64,000 nucleotides of DNA from JANQRX01 sp963663975 (GTDB taxonomy: Bacteria > Pseudomonadota > Alphaproteobacteria > Rhizobiales > Kaistiaceae): the NCBI GenBank assembly GCA_963663975.2, contig CAXXRA010000015.1, positions 1,550,001 through 1,614,000 of the forward strand. Direction: 5' to 3'. How positions within the stretch are numbered: position 1 is the stretch's first letter; each line of letters opens with the position of its first letter. Position numbers and translations under genes: made by a program. Of this stretch, positions 9,230 through 18,153 are shown piece by piece. The notes under the pieces were generated by a model. That model did no database searches. It was not told the DNA's origin and saw only the letters and a list, made by a program, of their open reading frames with translations.

Positions 9230-10158
9230 TCAGACCCGCCGCTCCACCATCATCTTCTTGATCTCGGCGATCGCCTTGGCTGGATTCAGCCCCTTGGGAC
9301 AGGTCTGAGCACAGTTCATGATGGTGTGGCAGCGGTACAGACGAAACGGATCATCGAGTTGGTCGAGGCGGTCGCCGGTGGCTTCGTCGCGAGAATCGAT
9401 CAGCCAGCGGTAAGCCTGCAAAAGGACCGCCGGCCCAAGATATCGCTCGCCGTTCCACCAGTAGGAAGGACACGATGTCGAGCAGCACGCACACAATATG
9501 CACTCATACAGGCCGTCAAGCTTGACCCGGTCGTCATGGCTCTGGCGCCACTCTTTTTCGGGCTGTGGCGTCTCGGTCTGAAGCCACGGCTCGATCGAGC
9601 GCAACTGGGCATAAAATGTCGTCAGGTCGGCGACCAAATCCTTGACGACGCTGAGGTGCGGCAGCGGATAGACCGCCACCGTTCCGCCGCGAACGTCGTC
9701 CATCGCCTTGGTGCAGGCAAGCGTGTTGGTGCCGTCGATGTTCATCGCGCACGAGCCGCAAACCCCCTCGCGGCATGACCGGCGAAAGGTGAGCGACGGA
9801 TCGACCTTGTTCTTGATCCATATCAGCCCGTCGAGAACCATCGGCCCGCAATCGTCGCGGTCGACCTCATAGGTGTCGAGCCGCGGGCCTTCCTCGTCGT
9901 CGGGGCTCCAGCGATAGACCCGGAATTCGGTCCGGTGCGACGCTTCCTCAGGGGTCCCCTTTCCCGACCCAGGTTGTCCCGGTTCAGGCCGCCGTGTCTG
10001 GATGAAGCGTTCGGCCTTGCCGTTGGTCTGAGGCGTGTAGGGTTTGGTGCGGATATGCTTGATGGTGAGCCTTCGGCAGGCATCGCGGAAGGCCTTGGAT
10101 CTGTAGCATGATCCCCCTTTCCCACCTTCGAATTTTTCGGAAGCGTCAACTGGACCAT
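9230..10158 (-). pseudogene. sdhB: succinate dehydrogenase iron-sulfur subunit, interrupted by an insertion
   Basis: The true start, MVQLTLPKNSKVGKG (10158-10114), is the standard alphaproteobacterial SdhB N-terminus. It is cut after 15 codons by a 158-bp insertion (a 10-bp repeat plus 148 unique bases). The rest resumes as TPEEASHRTEFRVYRW and then reads normally. It keeps the [2Fe-2S] motif CREGVCGSC, the [4Fe-4S]/[3Fe-4S] motifs CILCACCSTSCPSYW and CAQTCPKGLNP, and a C-terminus at 9230. The insert is not a multiple of three, so start and body are in different frames. No ATG/GTG/TTG restores the body frame before an internal Met at 9841. Unless another copy exists or this is an assembly artefact, complex II lacks an intact iron-sulfur subunit. 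Confidence 0.88.
9966..10113 (-). mobile_element. internal fragment of an IS481-family transposase inside sdhB
   Basis: This stretch matches two separate parts of the intact IS at 48166-49212. Bases from about 9971 match the 3' end of the transposase gene (GGTTGTCCCGGTTCAGGCC), and from about 9993 to 10112 they match the segment encoding AFRDACRR through KAERFIQT. The roughly 140 bp between these parts is deleted and the IS tips are absent. It is flanked by a perfect 10-bp direct repeat CCCCTTTCCC (9956-9965 and 10114-10123). Confidence 0.85.
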
Positions 10159-10164
10159 ATGAAC

Positions 10165-10203
10165 TAGAGCCCTTTCAACCAACTCTGAGGCAATTTTGTA
10201 TCG
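10165..10203 (+). repeat. MITE-like repeat copy 5 (left end only)
   Basis: About 39 bp matching the left tip (TAGAGCCCTTTCAACCAACTC then TGAGGCAATTTTGTATCGC), 7 bp upstream of the original sdhB start codon. Read on the minus strand it offers GAAAGGG as a possible, rather distant, ribosome-binding site for sdhB. Confidence 0.75.
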
Positions 10204-10331
10204 CTAGCGTCCCCGTTTCGGTTTCAACAAGCCGCCCAGCACGGGCGCTGGTGCCGCCGATGTCTGAAATAGGGGATTTCCGCAGTCAGGTCCATTCGCT
10301 ACGGGTTCGGTCGCAACGACGCCTCAGTCGG

Positions 10332-10775
10332 TCACCGGCTTTCGACCCTGACCACCAGCTTCAGGCCCGACCACACATTGTCGACCGCCGCCACCTTGAC
10401 GTCGACCAGGTCGTATTTCAGCGCCTCGTGGCGCACCACGTCCTCGGTCACGTCGGTCGGCACCTTGGCGGACTTTTTCGGCCATGAGACCCAGATCGTG
10501 CCGTCCGATTTCAGCGCCCGGCGCAGCCGCGGCAGGCCGGCGACGATCTCGTCACGACTTTTGGTGAAGGCATGGATGATGTCGTAATCGGTGGCGCCAA
10601 GCGGCCGCGACCAGTTCTGGCGCTTGGCGACCTTGCCGAACTCCGCCGATCCCGGTAGTCCTGAAAGTTCGTCTGGCAGGCCCACAAAGGCAATTTTCTG
10701 CCCTTGTCTATAGCCAAGTTTTTCCGGCAGCGGCTTCACCGAATAACCGGCAGTTCCAAGAGTCGCGAGCGCCAT
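10332..10775 (-). CDS. DUF3052-like protein
   Basis: 147 residues starting MALATLGTAGYSVKPLPEKL, with GAAGGA 9 nt upstream. An in-frame ATG further upstream (10922) lacks such a site. Motifs resemble the DUF3052 family: KLGYRQGQKIAFVGLP, the YDIIHAFTKSRDE segment, GTIWVSWPKKSAKVPTDV, and an ending similar to DVKVAAVDNVWSGLKLVVR. The function of the family is unknown. It lies in the same direction between sdhA and sdhB, an unusual interruption of the sdh operon. Confidence 0.75.
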   Translation of the reverse strand: MALATLGTAGYSVKPLPEKLGYRQGQKIAFVGLPDELSGLPGSAEFGKVAKRQNWSRPLGATDYDIIHAFTKSRDEIVAGLPRLRRALKSDGTIWVSWPKKSAKVPTDVTEDVVRHEALKYDLVDVKVAAVDNVWSGLKLVVRVESR

Positions 10776-11030
10776 TTTTACACGTCCTTCGGCCAAACAC
10801 GGTTCCGCGCGGTCCTTGCCAAGACCACGGCTGGTAATCGAAACGGGCTGGTACGAATTTTGCGGGTTAAGAAAACCGCGTCTTGCACCGAAATCTGCCG
10901 TTTCGGGCCCTGTTTTTTGCAATATTAGGCGATTGAGGCGCGAACGTCATGCCTTTTTCGCACCATTCGTGAAGATTCGACGGTAAATGGCGGCCAAATC
11001 TGGCAAAAAGAGCCGCAAGCGCGTGAGAAT

Positions 11031-12863
11031 TCAGTAAACCCGCGCTCTCGGCTCGATGTATTGGACGTCGTTGGTCAGCGTGTAGGCATGGACCGGACGG
11101 TCCTCCAGCCTCACCGTCCCGGTTTGTAGCTCGACGAAGGCCAGCGTGTGCTTCATCCAGTTCTCGTCGTCGCGGTCGGGATGGTCCTCGCGCGCGTGGG
11201 CGCCGCGCGATTCGGTGCGATTGAGGGCCGAATCCATGGTCGTGACCGCCTGGACGATCAGATTGTCGTATTCCAGCGTCTCGATCAGATCGGTGTTCCA
11301 CACCAGGGTGCGGTCCGACACCGAAATGTCGTCGTCGGCGCCCCACACGCCGTGAATGCGCTCGTGCCCCTCCTGCAGGATCTCACCGGTCCGGAACACG
11401 GCGCAGTTTTCCTGCATGACCTTCTGCATCCGCAGCCGCAACTCCGCCGTCGGCGTGTCGCCGTCGGCATAACGGTAGCGGTCGAGGCGGGCCAATGCGG
11501 CATCGCCGGCATCGGTCGGCAGGTCGGGATGCTTTTCGCCGGGCTCGATCGTTTCGGAACACCTGATGGCGGCGGCGCGACCGAACACCACCAGATCGAT
11601 CAGCGAGTTGGAGCCGAGACGGTTGGCGCCATGGACCGAGACGCAGGCAGCCTCGCCGATCGCCATCAGCCCGGGCACCACGGTATCGGGATCGCCGTCG
11701 ACCTTGGTCAGCACCTCGCCATGATAGTTGGTCGGAATGCCGCCCATATTGTAGTGGACTGTCGGCAGCACCGGGATCGGGTCACGGGTGACGTCGATAT
11801 TGGCAAAGACCCGCGCCGATTCGGCGATGCCCGGCAGCCGCTCCTGGATGACCTTGGGGTCGAGATGGGACAGATGGAGGTGGAGGTGGTCCTTGTCGCC
11901 GCCCACGCCCCTGCCTTCGCGAATCTCGATGGTCATGGCCCGGCTGACAACGTCGCGTGAGGCGAGATCCTTGGCGTGGGGTGCGTAGCGCTCCATGAAA
12001 CGCTCGCCCTGTGCATTGGTCAGATAGCCGCCTTCGCCACGCACGCCCTCGGTGATCAGCACGCCGGCGCCGTAAACACCGGTCGGGTGGAACTGCACGA
12101 ATTCCATGTCCTGCAGCGGCAGGCCGGCCCGCAGCACCATGCCGGCGCCGTCGCCGGTACAGGTGTGGGCCGAGGTGCAGGAGAAATAGGCCCGGCCGTA
12201 GCCGCCGGTGGCCAGGATCGTCTTATGGGCACGGAAGCGGTGCAGGGTGCCGTCGTCGAGGCTGATGGCGACCACCCCGCGGCAGGCGCCCTCCTCCATG
12301 ATCAGGTCGATGGCGAAATATTCGATGAAGAACTCGGTCTGATGGCTGAGCGACTGGCCGTAAAGGGTGTGCAGGATGGCGTGGCCGGTGCGGTCGGCGG
12401 CCGCACAGGTGCGTTGGGCGGTGCCCTCGCCGTAATTGGTGGTCATGCCGCCGAACGGCCGCTGGTAGATCTTGCCCTCTTCGGTGCGCGAGAACGGAAC
12501 GCCGAAATGCTCCAACTCGTAGACCGCGGCCGGCGCCTCGCGGCAGAGATATTCGATCGCGTCCTGGTCACCCAGCCAGTCCGATCCCTTGACGGTGTCG
12601 TACATGTGCCAGCGCCAGTCGTCCTCGCCCATATTGCCCAGTGCTGCCGAAATGCCGCCCTGGGCGGCGACGGTATGGGACCGGGTCGGGAACACCTTGG
12701 TGATGCAGGCGGTCTTCAGTCCGGCCTCGCTGGCGCCCAGCGTGGCGCGCAGGCCGGCGCCGCCGGCGCCGACCACCACCACGTCGAAGGTGTGGTCGGT
12801 GAAGGGATAGGCCCGTCCGTTGACGCTCGCCGCGCCGCCATTGTTGGCTTCGTTCGCCGCCAT
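11031..12863 (-). CDS. sdhA: succinate dehydrogenase flavoprotein subunit
   Basis: FAD-binding subunit of complex II, which oxidises succinate. 610 residues, normal length. The dinucleotide loop VGAGGAGLRA is at 31-40. TRSHTVAAQGG contains the His (about 63) that carries covalent FAD. GMTTNYGEGTAQRTCAAADR, EFVQFHPTG, RDVVSRAM and the C-terminal SRGAHAREDHPDRDD with active-site Arg/His residues are all present. It follows sdhD by 5 bp. Its partner sdhB downstream is disrupted. Confidence 0.96.
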   Translation of the reverse strand: MAANEANNGGAASVNGRAYPFTDHTFDVVVVGAGGAGLRATLGASEAGLKTACITKVFPTRSHTVAAQGGISAALGNMGEDDWRWHMYDTVKGSDWLGDQDAIEYLCREAPAAVYELEHFGVPFSRTEEGKIYQRPFGGMTTNYGEGTAQRTCAAADRTGHAILHTLYGQSLSHQTEFFIEYFAIDLIMEEGACRGVVAISLDDGTLHRFRAHKTILATGGYGRAYFSCTSAHTCTGDGAGMVLRAGLPLQDMEFVQFHPTGVYGAGVLITEGVRGEGGYLTNAQGERFMERYAPHAKDLASRDVVSRAMTIEIREGRGVGGDKDHLHLHLSHLDPKVIQERLPGIAESARVFANIDVTRDPIPVLPTVHYNMGGIPTNYHGEVLTKVDGDPDTVVPGLMAIGEAACVSVHGANRLGSNSLIDLVVFGRAAAIRCSETIEPGEKHPDLPTDAGDAALARLDRYRYADGDTPTAELRLRMQKVMQENCAVFRTGEILQEGHERIHGVWGADDDISVSDRTLVWNTDLIETLEYDNLIVQAVTTMDSALNRTESRGAHAREDHPDRDDENWMKHTLAFVELQTGTVRLEDRPVHAYTLTNDVQYIEPRARVY

Positions 12864-12868
12864 TTGCC

Positions 12869-13246
12869 TCAGCCCCCGAATGCGATGGCAGCGACCGCCA
12901 GGAGGGCGGCGACCCCGATTGCGGCGGAGAAGAAGGTGCTGGCGACCAGAAGGGCGATCTTCAGCACTTCACCGTGGATGTAATCCTCGATCACGGTCTG
13001 CATGCCGAGCCGCATATGGATGGCCACCGACACGATCAGCAGGACGAACAGGGTCGAGACCAATGGCGAACCGAGGATCGCCACCACCTCGGCGTGCGAC
13101 TTGCCGACGGCGGCGAGCATGACCACCACGAACGCCGAGATCAGGATCACATTGGCCGCAGCGGTCAGCCGCTGGCGCCAGAAATGCTCCGTGCCGCCGC
13201 CGGCGGCGCCAAGATAGAGAACGCGGCTGAGCGGGGTTCGCATCAT
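12869..13246 (-). CDS. sdhD: succinate dehydrogenase membrane anchor subunit
   Basis: 125-residue hydrophobic anchor of complex II with three membrane segments (about 30-52, 60-82, 97-123). The conserved MRLGMQTVIEDYIHGE stretch lies before the third helix and is typical of alphaproteobacterial SdhD. The start codon follows the sdhC stop directly (TAG-ATG), so translation is probably coupled. Confidence 0.9.
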   Translation of the reverse strand: MMRTPLSRVLYLGAAGGGTEHFWRQRLTAAANVILISAFVVVMLAAVGKSHAEVVAILGSPLVSTLFVLLIVSVAIHMRLGMQTVIEDYIHGEVLKIALLVASTFFSAAIGVAALLAVAAIAFGG

Positions 13247-13645
13247 CTACCTCAGGGAAAAACCGATGAGCCACAGGAGCGGCGTGAGGACCGCCGATCC
13301 GACCAGATTGGCGATCGCCAAACGGTCGCGCAGCGGCGCGTCAAGGGCGACGCCGAAATCCCAGATCAGGTGACGCAATCCGCCGAGCATGTGGTGGACC
13401 AGCGCCCAGGTGAAGCCGAACAGCACCACCAGCCCCGACCAGGAGCCGAGGACCCCGTTGGCGATTTCGAACGCCGCCGGTCCCGCGGCCGCCGCGACCA
13501 GCCACCAGACCAACAGGACCGTGCCGAAATAAAGCGCCGAGCCGGTCACCCGGTGGAGGATCGACATCGTCATCGTCGCATGCCAGCGATAGATCTGGAG
13601 ATGCGGCGAAAGCGGTCGATTCGCTTGCGAGTCGAGGCGCGCCAT
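13247..13645 (-). CDS. sdhC: succinate dehydrogenase cytochrome b556 subunit
   Basis: 132-residue membrane subunit. The family signature RPLSPHLQIYRWHATMTMSI is near the N-terminus, SILHRVTGSALY at 28-39 (quinone site), and HHMLGGLRHLIWD at 84-96, in which the first His is the expected haem b ligand. Three membrane helices are evident. It is the first gene of the sdhCDA(B) operon. The divergent ridA-like gene begins about 100 bp upstream, so the sdh promoter should lie in 13646-13740. Confidence 0.93.
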   Translation of the reverse strand: MARLDSQANRPLSPHLQIYRWHATMTMSILHRVTGSALYFGTVLLVWWLVAAAAGPAAFEIANGVLGSWSGLVVLFGFTWALVHHMLGGLRHLIWDFGVALDAPLRDRLAIANLVGSAVLTPLLWLIGFSLR

Positions 13646-13749
13646 GGTGGATGGTGCCCTTCAAAGGTCCGGTATCGGCTGCGTTTCTAGCTGGTCTGGG
13701 AGGACCCGTCAAAAACGCCGACGGGCAAGGTTTGACAGGGATGACCATC

Positions 13750-14139
13750 ATGGCGCGACGGCGGATTTCCAGTGGTTCACCTTATGAAGAAAAGGCGGCC
13801 TACAGCCGCGTGGTGGTCGACGGTCCGTGGTGCTTCGTCGCCGGCACCACCGGTTTTGATTCCGACACCGGCGCTTATCCCGACGCCGCGGCGGACCAGG
13901 CCCGCAACGCGATTGTCACCATCACCGCCGCACTCGCCGAAGCCGAATTCTCCCTGCCCGACGTGGTGCGCGCACGCTACTACGTGGTGAACCGCGACGA
14001 CGTGCCGGCGATCATGGCGGTGCTCAGCGAGGCCTTCGCCGAAACCCGCCCCGCGGCCACGATGGTCATTTGCGAGCTGATCGAGCCGGCGATGAAGGTG
14101 GAGATCGAGGTCACGGCGTTGAGGCTGGATTCCGAATGA
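13750..14139 (+). CDS. RidA/YjgF-family enamine deaminase-like protein
   Basis: 129 residues. I prefer MARRRISSGSPYE because AGGG is 9 nt upstream. An ATG 9 nt earlier overlaps that site. RidA proteins hydrolyse reactive 2-aminoacrylate/enamine intermediates. The family fold is supported by RVVVDGPWCFVAGTTGFD, QARNAIVTITAALAEA, ADVVRARYYV-like VVRARYYVVNRDD and the C-terminal ICELIEPAMKVEIEVTAL, in which the usual catalytic Arg and Glu positions are (E)LIEPAMKVEIE. The subgroup is RidA-like, and the exact substrate is not deducible. Confidence 0.85.
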   Translation: MARRRISSGSPYEEKAAYSRVVVDGPWCFVAGTTGFDSDTGAYPDAAADQARNAIVTITAALAEAEFSLPDVVRARYYVVNRDDVPAIMAVLSEAFAETRPAATMVICELIEPAMKVEIEVTALRLDSE

Positions 14140-14246
14140 CGGTAGCCGCGTCGACCAAGCCCCGCCTTGCCATTCGCGGCTCGCGCCATTAGGCAACCGC
14201 CACCGAAAGTTCATCAGGCAGACCCGCGAGGCGTGCGACGGAACTC

Positions 14247-15371
14247 ATGGCAACCCACAAGCTCCTATTACTCCCCGGCGACGGCATCGGCCCGGAGGTC
14301 ATGGGCGGGGTCAAGGCCCTCATCGCCTGGCTCAACGATCAGGGCGGTGAACACTTCGACTACGAGGAGGATCTGGTCGGCGGCTGCGCCTACGACGCCC
14401 ACGGCCGGTCGATCACCGACGCCACCATGGACAAGGCCATGGCGGCCGACGCCGTCATCCTGGGCGCCGCCGGCGGGCCGAAATGGGACGGCGTTGCCTA
14501 CGATCTGCGCCCCGAGGCGGGCCTGTTGCGGCTGCGCAAGGACCTTGAGCTTTTTGCCAATCTGCGGCCGGCGATCGTCTACCCGGCCCTGGTCGAGGCC
14601 TCGTCGCTCAAGCGCGAACTGGTCGACGGCCTCGACCTGCTGATCGTGCGCGAGCTGACCGGTGGGGTCTATTTCGGCGAGCCCAAGGAGATCACCGACA
14701 TCGGCAATGGGCAGAAACGCGCCGTCGATACCCAGGTCTACGACACCTACGAGATCGAGCGGATCGCCCGTACCGCCTTCGACCTCGCCCGCACCCGGCG
14801 CAACCGGGTGACCTCGATGGAAAAGCGCAACGTCATGGTGTCGGGCGTGTTGTGGAACGAGGTCGTGAGCCGGACCCACCGCGACGGCTATCAGGACATC
14901 CAACTGGACCACATGCTTGCCGATGCCGGCGGCATGCAGCTGGTTCGGGCGCCCAAGCAGTTTGATGTCATCGTCACCGACAATCTGTTCGGCGACATGC
15001 TGTCGGACATCGCCGCCATGCTGACCGGCTCGCTCGGCATGCTGCCTTCGGCTTCGCTCGGTGCGGCCGACGCCGCGACCGGCCGCCGCAAGGCGCTCTA
15101 CGAGCCGGTTCACGGTACCGCGCCCGATATCGCCGGACAGGGGATTGCCAACCCGATCGCCATGATCGCCTCCTTCGCCATGGCGCTGCGCTATTCCTTC
15201 GCCATGCTTGACGCCGCCGATACGGTGGACGGGGCGATCGCCGCCGTGCTTGACCGGGGCCTCAGAACCGCCGACATCTGGTCGGACGGGCACACCAAAA
15301 TCGGCACCGAAGAGATGAGCGCGGCGATCATCGAGGAGCTCGACGGCGGCGACCGCCCCGGGCGGCCATGA
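14247..15371 (+). CDS. leuB: 3-isopropylmalate dehydrogenase
   Basis: NAD-dependent oxidative decarboxylase of the leucine pathway. 374 residues. LLPGDGIGPEV is at the N-terminus, RKDLELFANLRP and LLIVRELTGGVYFGEP in the middle, then TDNLFGDMLSDIAAMLTGSLG with the metal-binding Asp residues, and EPVHGTAPDIAGQGIANP near the C-terminus. Lys in KRNVM and Tyr in VYDTYEIERIAR are catalytic in the family. It overlaps the next gene by 4 bp (ATGA). The leuC and leuD partners are at 23.7 and 19.2 kb on the other strand. Confidence 0.96.
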   Translation: MATHKLLLLPGDGIGPEVMGGVKALIAWLNDQGGEHFDYEEDLVGGCAYDAHGRSITDATMDKAMAADAVILGAAGGPKWDGVAYDLRPEAGLLRLRKDLELFANLRPAIVYPALVEASSLKRELVDGLDLLIVRELTGGVYFGEPKEITDIGNGQKRAVDTQVYDTYEIERIARTAFDLARTRRNRVTSMEKRNVMVSGVLWNEVVSRTHRDGYQDIQLDHMLADAGGMQLVRAPKQFDVIVTDNLFGDMLSDIAAMLTGSLGMLPSASLGAADAATGRRKALYEPVHGTAPDIAGQGIANPIAMIASFAMALRYSFAMLDAADTVDGAIAAVLDRGLRTADIWSDGHTKIGTEEMSAAIIEELDGGDRPGRP

Positions 15372-15868
15372 CCACCGTTTTCGAAATCCGCGGTTTGATG
15401 ATCCGCCAGACCGTCTCACTGGTGGTGCTGGTGGTGGTGTTTCTGTGGGGCATCGGCGAGATCGTGCGGGCATCTGGCGGCGGCGGCGACAGTTGGGCCT
15501 ACCTGTTCGGCATCGCCTTTATCGGCGGGGCGATCTATGGCCTTCGCCAACTCCTCACCGATTCGCGTGACCAGATCGCCCGGCTCGAAGTCGCCGACGA
15601 CGGGCGAACGATCGCCACGCTATGGCGGCCGACAGGCACGTTGAAGCTGGAAGCCCGGAACGGGCTCACCGGCTGGCGCTACTACGTCAAGATCGGTCCG
15701 CGCAGCATCAAGCGGCCATATCTGTTCGCCGAGCATCCCGACCATCCCAATCCGCTCCAGTTCGAGTTGCGGCAGGACACCGTGATCCATGACGGCCTGC
15801 GCGAACTGGCACCGGAAGCGGTCGCCGAATTCGAGGCGTCGAGGGGATCGAGCAAGCCTGCCAGTTGA
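15368..15868 (+). CDS. hypothetical membrane protein coupled to leuB
   Basis: 166 residues, not recognised. The start overlaps the leuB stop (ATGA), implying translational coupling. Two hydrophobic segments (about 15-31 and 42-59) are separated by a short Gly-rich loop. A soluble region follows with LLTDSRDQIARLEVADDG, RNGLTGWRYYVKIGPRSIKRPYLFAEH and a charged C-terminus, suggesting a membrane-anchored cytoplasmic domain. No catalytic motif was seen. Confidence 0.7.
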   Translation: MTTVFEIRGLMIRQTVSLVVLVVVFLWGIGEIVRASGGGGDSWAYLFGIAFIGGAIYGLRQLLTDSRDQIARLEVADDGRTIATLWRPTGTLKLEARNGLTGWRYYVKIGPRSIKRPYLFAEHPDHPNPLQFELRQDTVIHDGLRELAPEAVAEFEASRGSSKPAS

Positions 15869-16175
15869 TCTGTTCCCACCGGCTTGGCGGGCGCCGCCCC
15901 GGTCGCTCCGCACATTGACACCGCTCCGCCATCGCGTAGAAGGAACGCCATGATCGACCGGACATCCCGGAATGCCGTTGCCACGGCAGCGCCCTACCTG
16001 ACCGCCGCCCAACGGGGTTCGGCGCAGGCTCGCGCGCCCAAACGGCCGACGACCAAAACCACCAAAACGACCTAAAGCGTCCCACGCTCCTGCCGATCCC
16101 TCTTCCCGGCTGAGCGGTGCGGGCGGCCCCCGACACCCCGCGTTAAGCGGGAGAGGAACCGGAGTTTTTATCAAG
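15869..16175 (+). other. intergenic region upstream of asd
   Basis: Gap of 307 bp. The only open stretch (15950-16075, 41 codons ending in a Thr/Lys-rich tail) has no family resemblance and I do not call it. GAGAGGAACCGGAG at 16150-16163 is the likely ribosome-binding region of asd, and the asd promoter should lie in this gap. Confidence 0.4.
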
Positions 16176-17210
16176 ATGGGCTACAGTGTCGCGATTGTCG
16201 GGGCCACCGGAAGCGTCGGCCGCGAAATGCTCAACGTCCTGGAGGAACGCCGCTTCCCCGCCGATGAGGTCGTCGCGCTGGCGTCGCGCCGCAGCCAGGG
16301 CACCGAGGTCTCATTTGGCGACCGCACGCTCAAGGTGCGGGCGCTCGACAACCACGATTTCGCCACCACCGACATCTGCCTGATGTCGGCCGGCGGCAGC
16401 ATCTCGAAGGAATGGTCGCCGAAGATCGCCGCCCAGGATTGCGTCGTCATCGACAACTCCTCGGCCTGGCGCTACGAGGCCGACATTCCGTTGATTGTTC
16501 CTGAAGTCAATGCCGATGCGATCGAGGGCTTCACCAAGCGCAACATCATCGCCAATCCGAACTGCTCGACCGCCCAGCTCGTGGTCGCGCTGAAGCCGTT
16601 GCACGAGCGCGCCCGCATCCGCCGGGCGGTGGTGGCGACCTATCAGTCGGTCTCGGGCGCCGGCAAGGACGCCATGGACGAGTTGTTCACCCAGACCCGC
16701 GCCGTCTTCGTCTCCGATCCCGTCGAGACCCACCAGTTCACCAAGCGCATCGCGTTCAACGTCATTCCCCATATCGATAGCTTCATGGAGGACGGTTCCA
16801 CTCGCGAGGAGTGGAAGATGGTCGCCGAGACCAAGAAGATCCTCGATCCGGCGATCAAACTGGTGGCAACCTGCGTGCGCGTGCCGGTGTTCGTGTCGCA
16901 CGCCGAAGCGGTTCATCTGGAATTCGAGAACCCGATCGAACCCGACGAGGCCCGCGATCTTCTGCGTGAGGCGCCGGGCTGTCTGGTCGTCGACAAGCAC
17001 GAGGACGGCGGCTACGTCACCCCCTATGAGGCCGCCGGCGAGGACGCCACCTACATCAGCCGCATCCGCGCCGATCCGACGGTCGAGAACGGCCTGGCGC
17101 TATGGGTGGTGTCGGACAATCTGCGCAAGGGCGCGGCGCTGAACGCGGTGCAGATCGCCGAGGTTCTGCTCAACCGCAATCTGATCGTGCCCAAGCGGCA
17201 GGCGGCCTGA
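16176..17210 (+). CDS. asd: aspartate-semialdehyde dehydrogenase
   Basis: NADPH-dependent reduction of aspartyl phosphate, the entry to lysine, threonine and methionine synthesis. 344 residues. The nucleotide loop GATGSVGREM is at 9-18, the catalytic Cys in NPNCSTAQ (C130), SVSGAGKDAMDEL, and VRVPVFVSHAEAVHLEFE with substrate-binding His and Glu. The length is normal. It converges on the pyridoxal-kinase gene 5 bp away. Confidence 0.96.
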   Translation: MGYSVAIVGATGSVGREMLNVLEERRFPADEVVALASRRSQGTEVSFGDRTLKVRALDNHDFATTDICLMSAGGSISKEWSPKIAAQDCVVIDNSSAWRYEADIPLIVPEVNADAIEGFTKRNIIANPNCSTAQLVVALKPLHERARIRRAVVATYQSVSGAGKDAMDELFTQTRAVFVSDPVETHQFTKRIAFNVIPHIDSFMEDGSTREEWKMVAETKKILDPAIKLVATCVRVPVFVSHAEAVHLEFENPIEPDEARDLLREAPGCLVVDKHEDGGYVTPYEAAGEDATYISRIRADPTVENGLALWVVSDNLRKGAALNAVQIAEVLLNRNLIVPKRQAA

Positions 17211-17215
17211 ACAAC

Positions 17216-18073
17216 TCACCCGACTTCGGGCCAGGGCTCGATCGCCACCATCGCTTCGACATCCCCTGCAAGGTCCGCCGCGCGCTCCGCCAGCGGCAGC
17301 TCATCGACGCCGAGCCGCTCGGCCGCGGCGGCCATGGCGGCCGCGCCACCGGTGGCGCGGGCAAGCGCGGCCCGGCCGGCCTCTCCACGCAGGCGCGCCG
17401 TCATGAACAGCGCTGCGAACAGGTCGCCCGTCCCCCGCGGCGTGCCCTTCAGCAATGTGTGCCGCGCCAGCAGCGGACCGTCCTTGCCGAACAGCGCCGC
17501 CCCGGTCTCGCCGGCCGACCCGGTCGTGACCGACGTCACCACGACCTCGCGCACGGCCAGAGCGGCGGCGGCCTCACCGACGGCGTGAGGACCGGAAACC
17601 TTTCGGTCCGCCAGCCAGGCGAGTTCGCTGAGGTTCGGGGTGAGAATGTCCGCCCGCGGCAGCAAGTGGTGGCGGATGGCCTCGGCGGTCGCGCGCGGCA
17701 CGTAGAGGCCGGTCGAATCGCCGATCACCGGGTCGCAGAGATAGAGCGCCCCCGGGTTGGCCGCCTTGAGCGCATCGGCCAGGCGCGCCACCGCCACCGC
17801 CTGGCCGGCTTCGCCGAGATAGCCGGACAACATCCCGCCGACCCGGCCGAGCCATGGGGCGCCGGCGATGTCGTCGACAAGGTCGCCGAAACCGTCGGGG
17901 ACGATCCTGGTCGAGGCGCCGTGCCCCGGGTGCCAGGCGAGCAGCACGGTCGGTATTGAAACCACGGCGAAGCCGGCGTGCTGAAGCGTGAAAACCGACG
18001 CCCGTCCCCCGACCGAACCGGCCGCCACCTGGGAGTTGATCACGATGACGTCTTGGTCGGCCGTCATTGCCAC
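17216..18073 (-). CDS. pdxY: pyridoxal kinase
   Basis: PfkB/ribokinase-superfamily kinase of the PdxK/PdxY group, which phosphorylates pyridoxal for the salvage of vitamin B6. About 285 residues. NSQVAAGSVGGRASVFTLQHAG is the vitamer-binding N-terminus. LCDPVIGD, ADILTPNLSELAWLA and, near residue 225, KGTPRGTGDLFAALF provide the anion hole and catalytic Asp. ATG choices two codons apart exist at the start. Its assignment to pdxY rather than pdxK is by family habit. Confidence 0.87.
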   Translation of the reverse strand: MAMTADQDVIVINSQVAAGSVGGRASVFTLQHAGFAVVSIPTVLLAWHPGHGASTRIVPDGFGDLVDDIAGAPWLGRVGGMLSGYLGEAGQAVAVARLADALKAANPGALYLCDPVIGDSTGLYVPRATAEAIRHHLLPRADILTPNLSELAWLADRKVSGPHAVGEAAAALAVREVVVTSVTTGSAGETGAALFGKDGPLLARHTLLKGTPRGTGDLFAALFMTARLRGEAGRAALARATGGAAAMAAAAERLGVDELPLAERAADLAGDVEAMVAIEPWPEVG

Positions 18074-18153
18074 CGCCCGGCCGTGCGCAGCGCTTCAGCA
18101 CCGGTAGCAGCACATGCCCATCCCGAGTAGTGTCGTCGCCGCTGGAGGGGAAG

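Noticed and set aside
15950..16075. 41-codon gene between the leuB-coupled gene and asd
   Set aside because: No ribosome-binding site of note and a low-complexity Thr/Lys tail; insufficient support.
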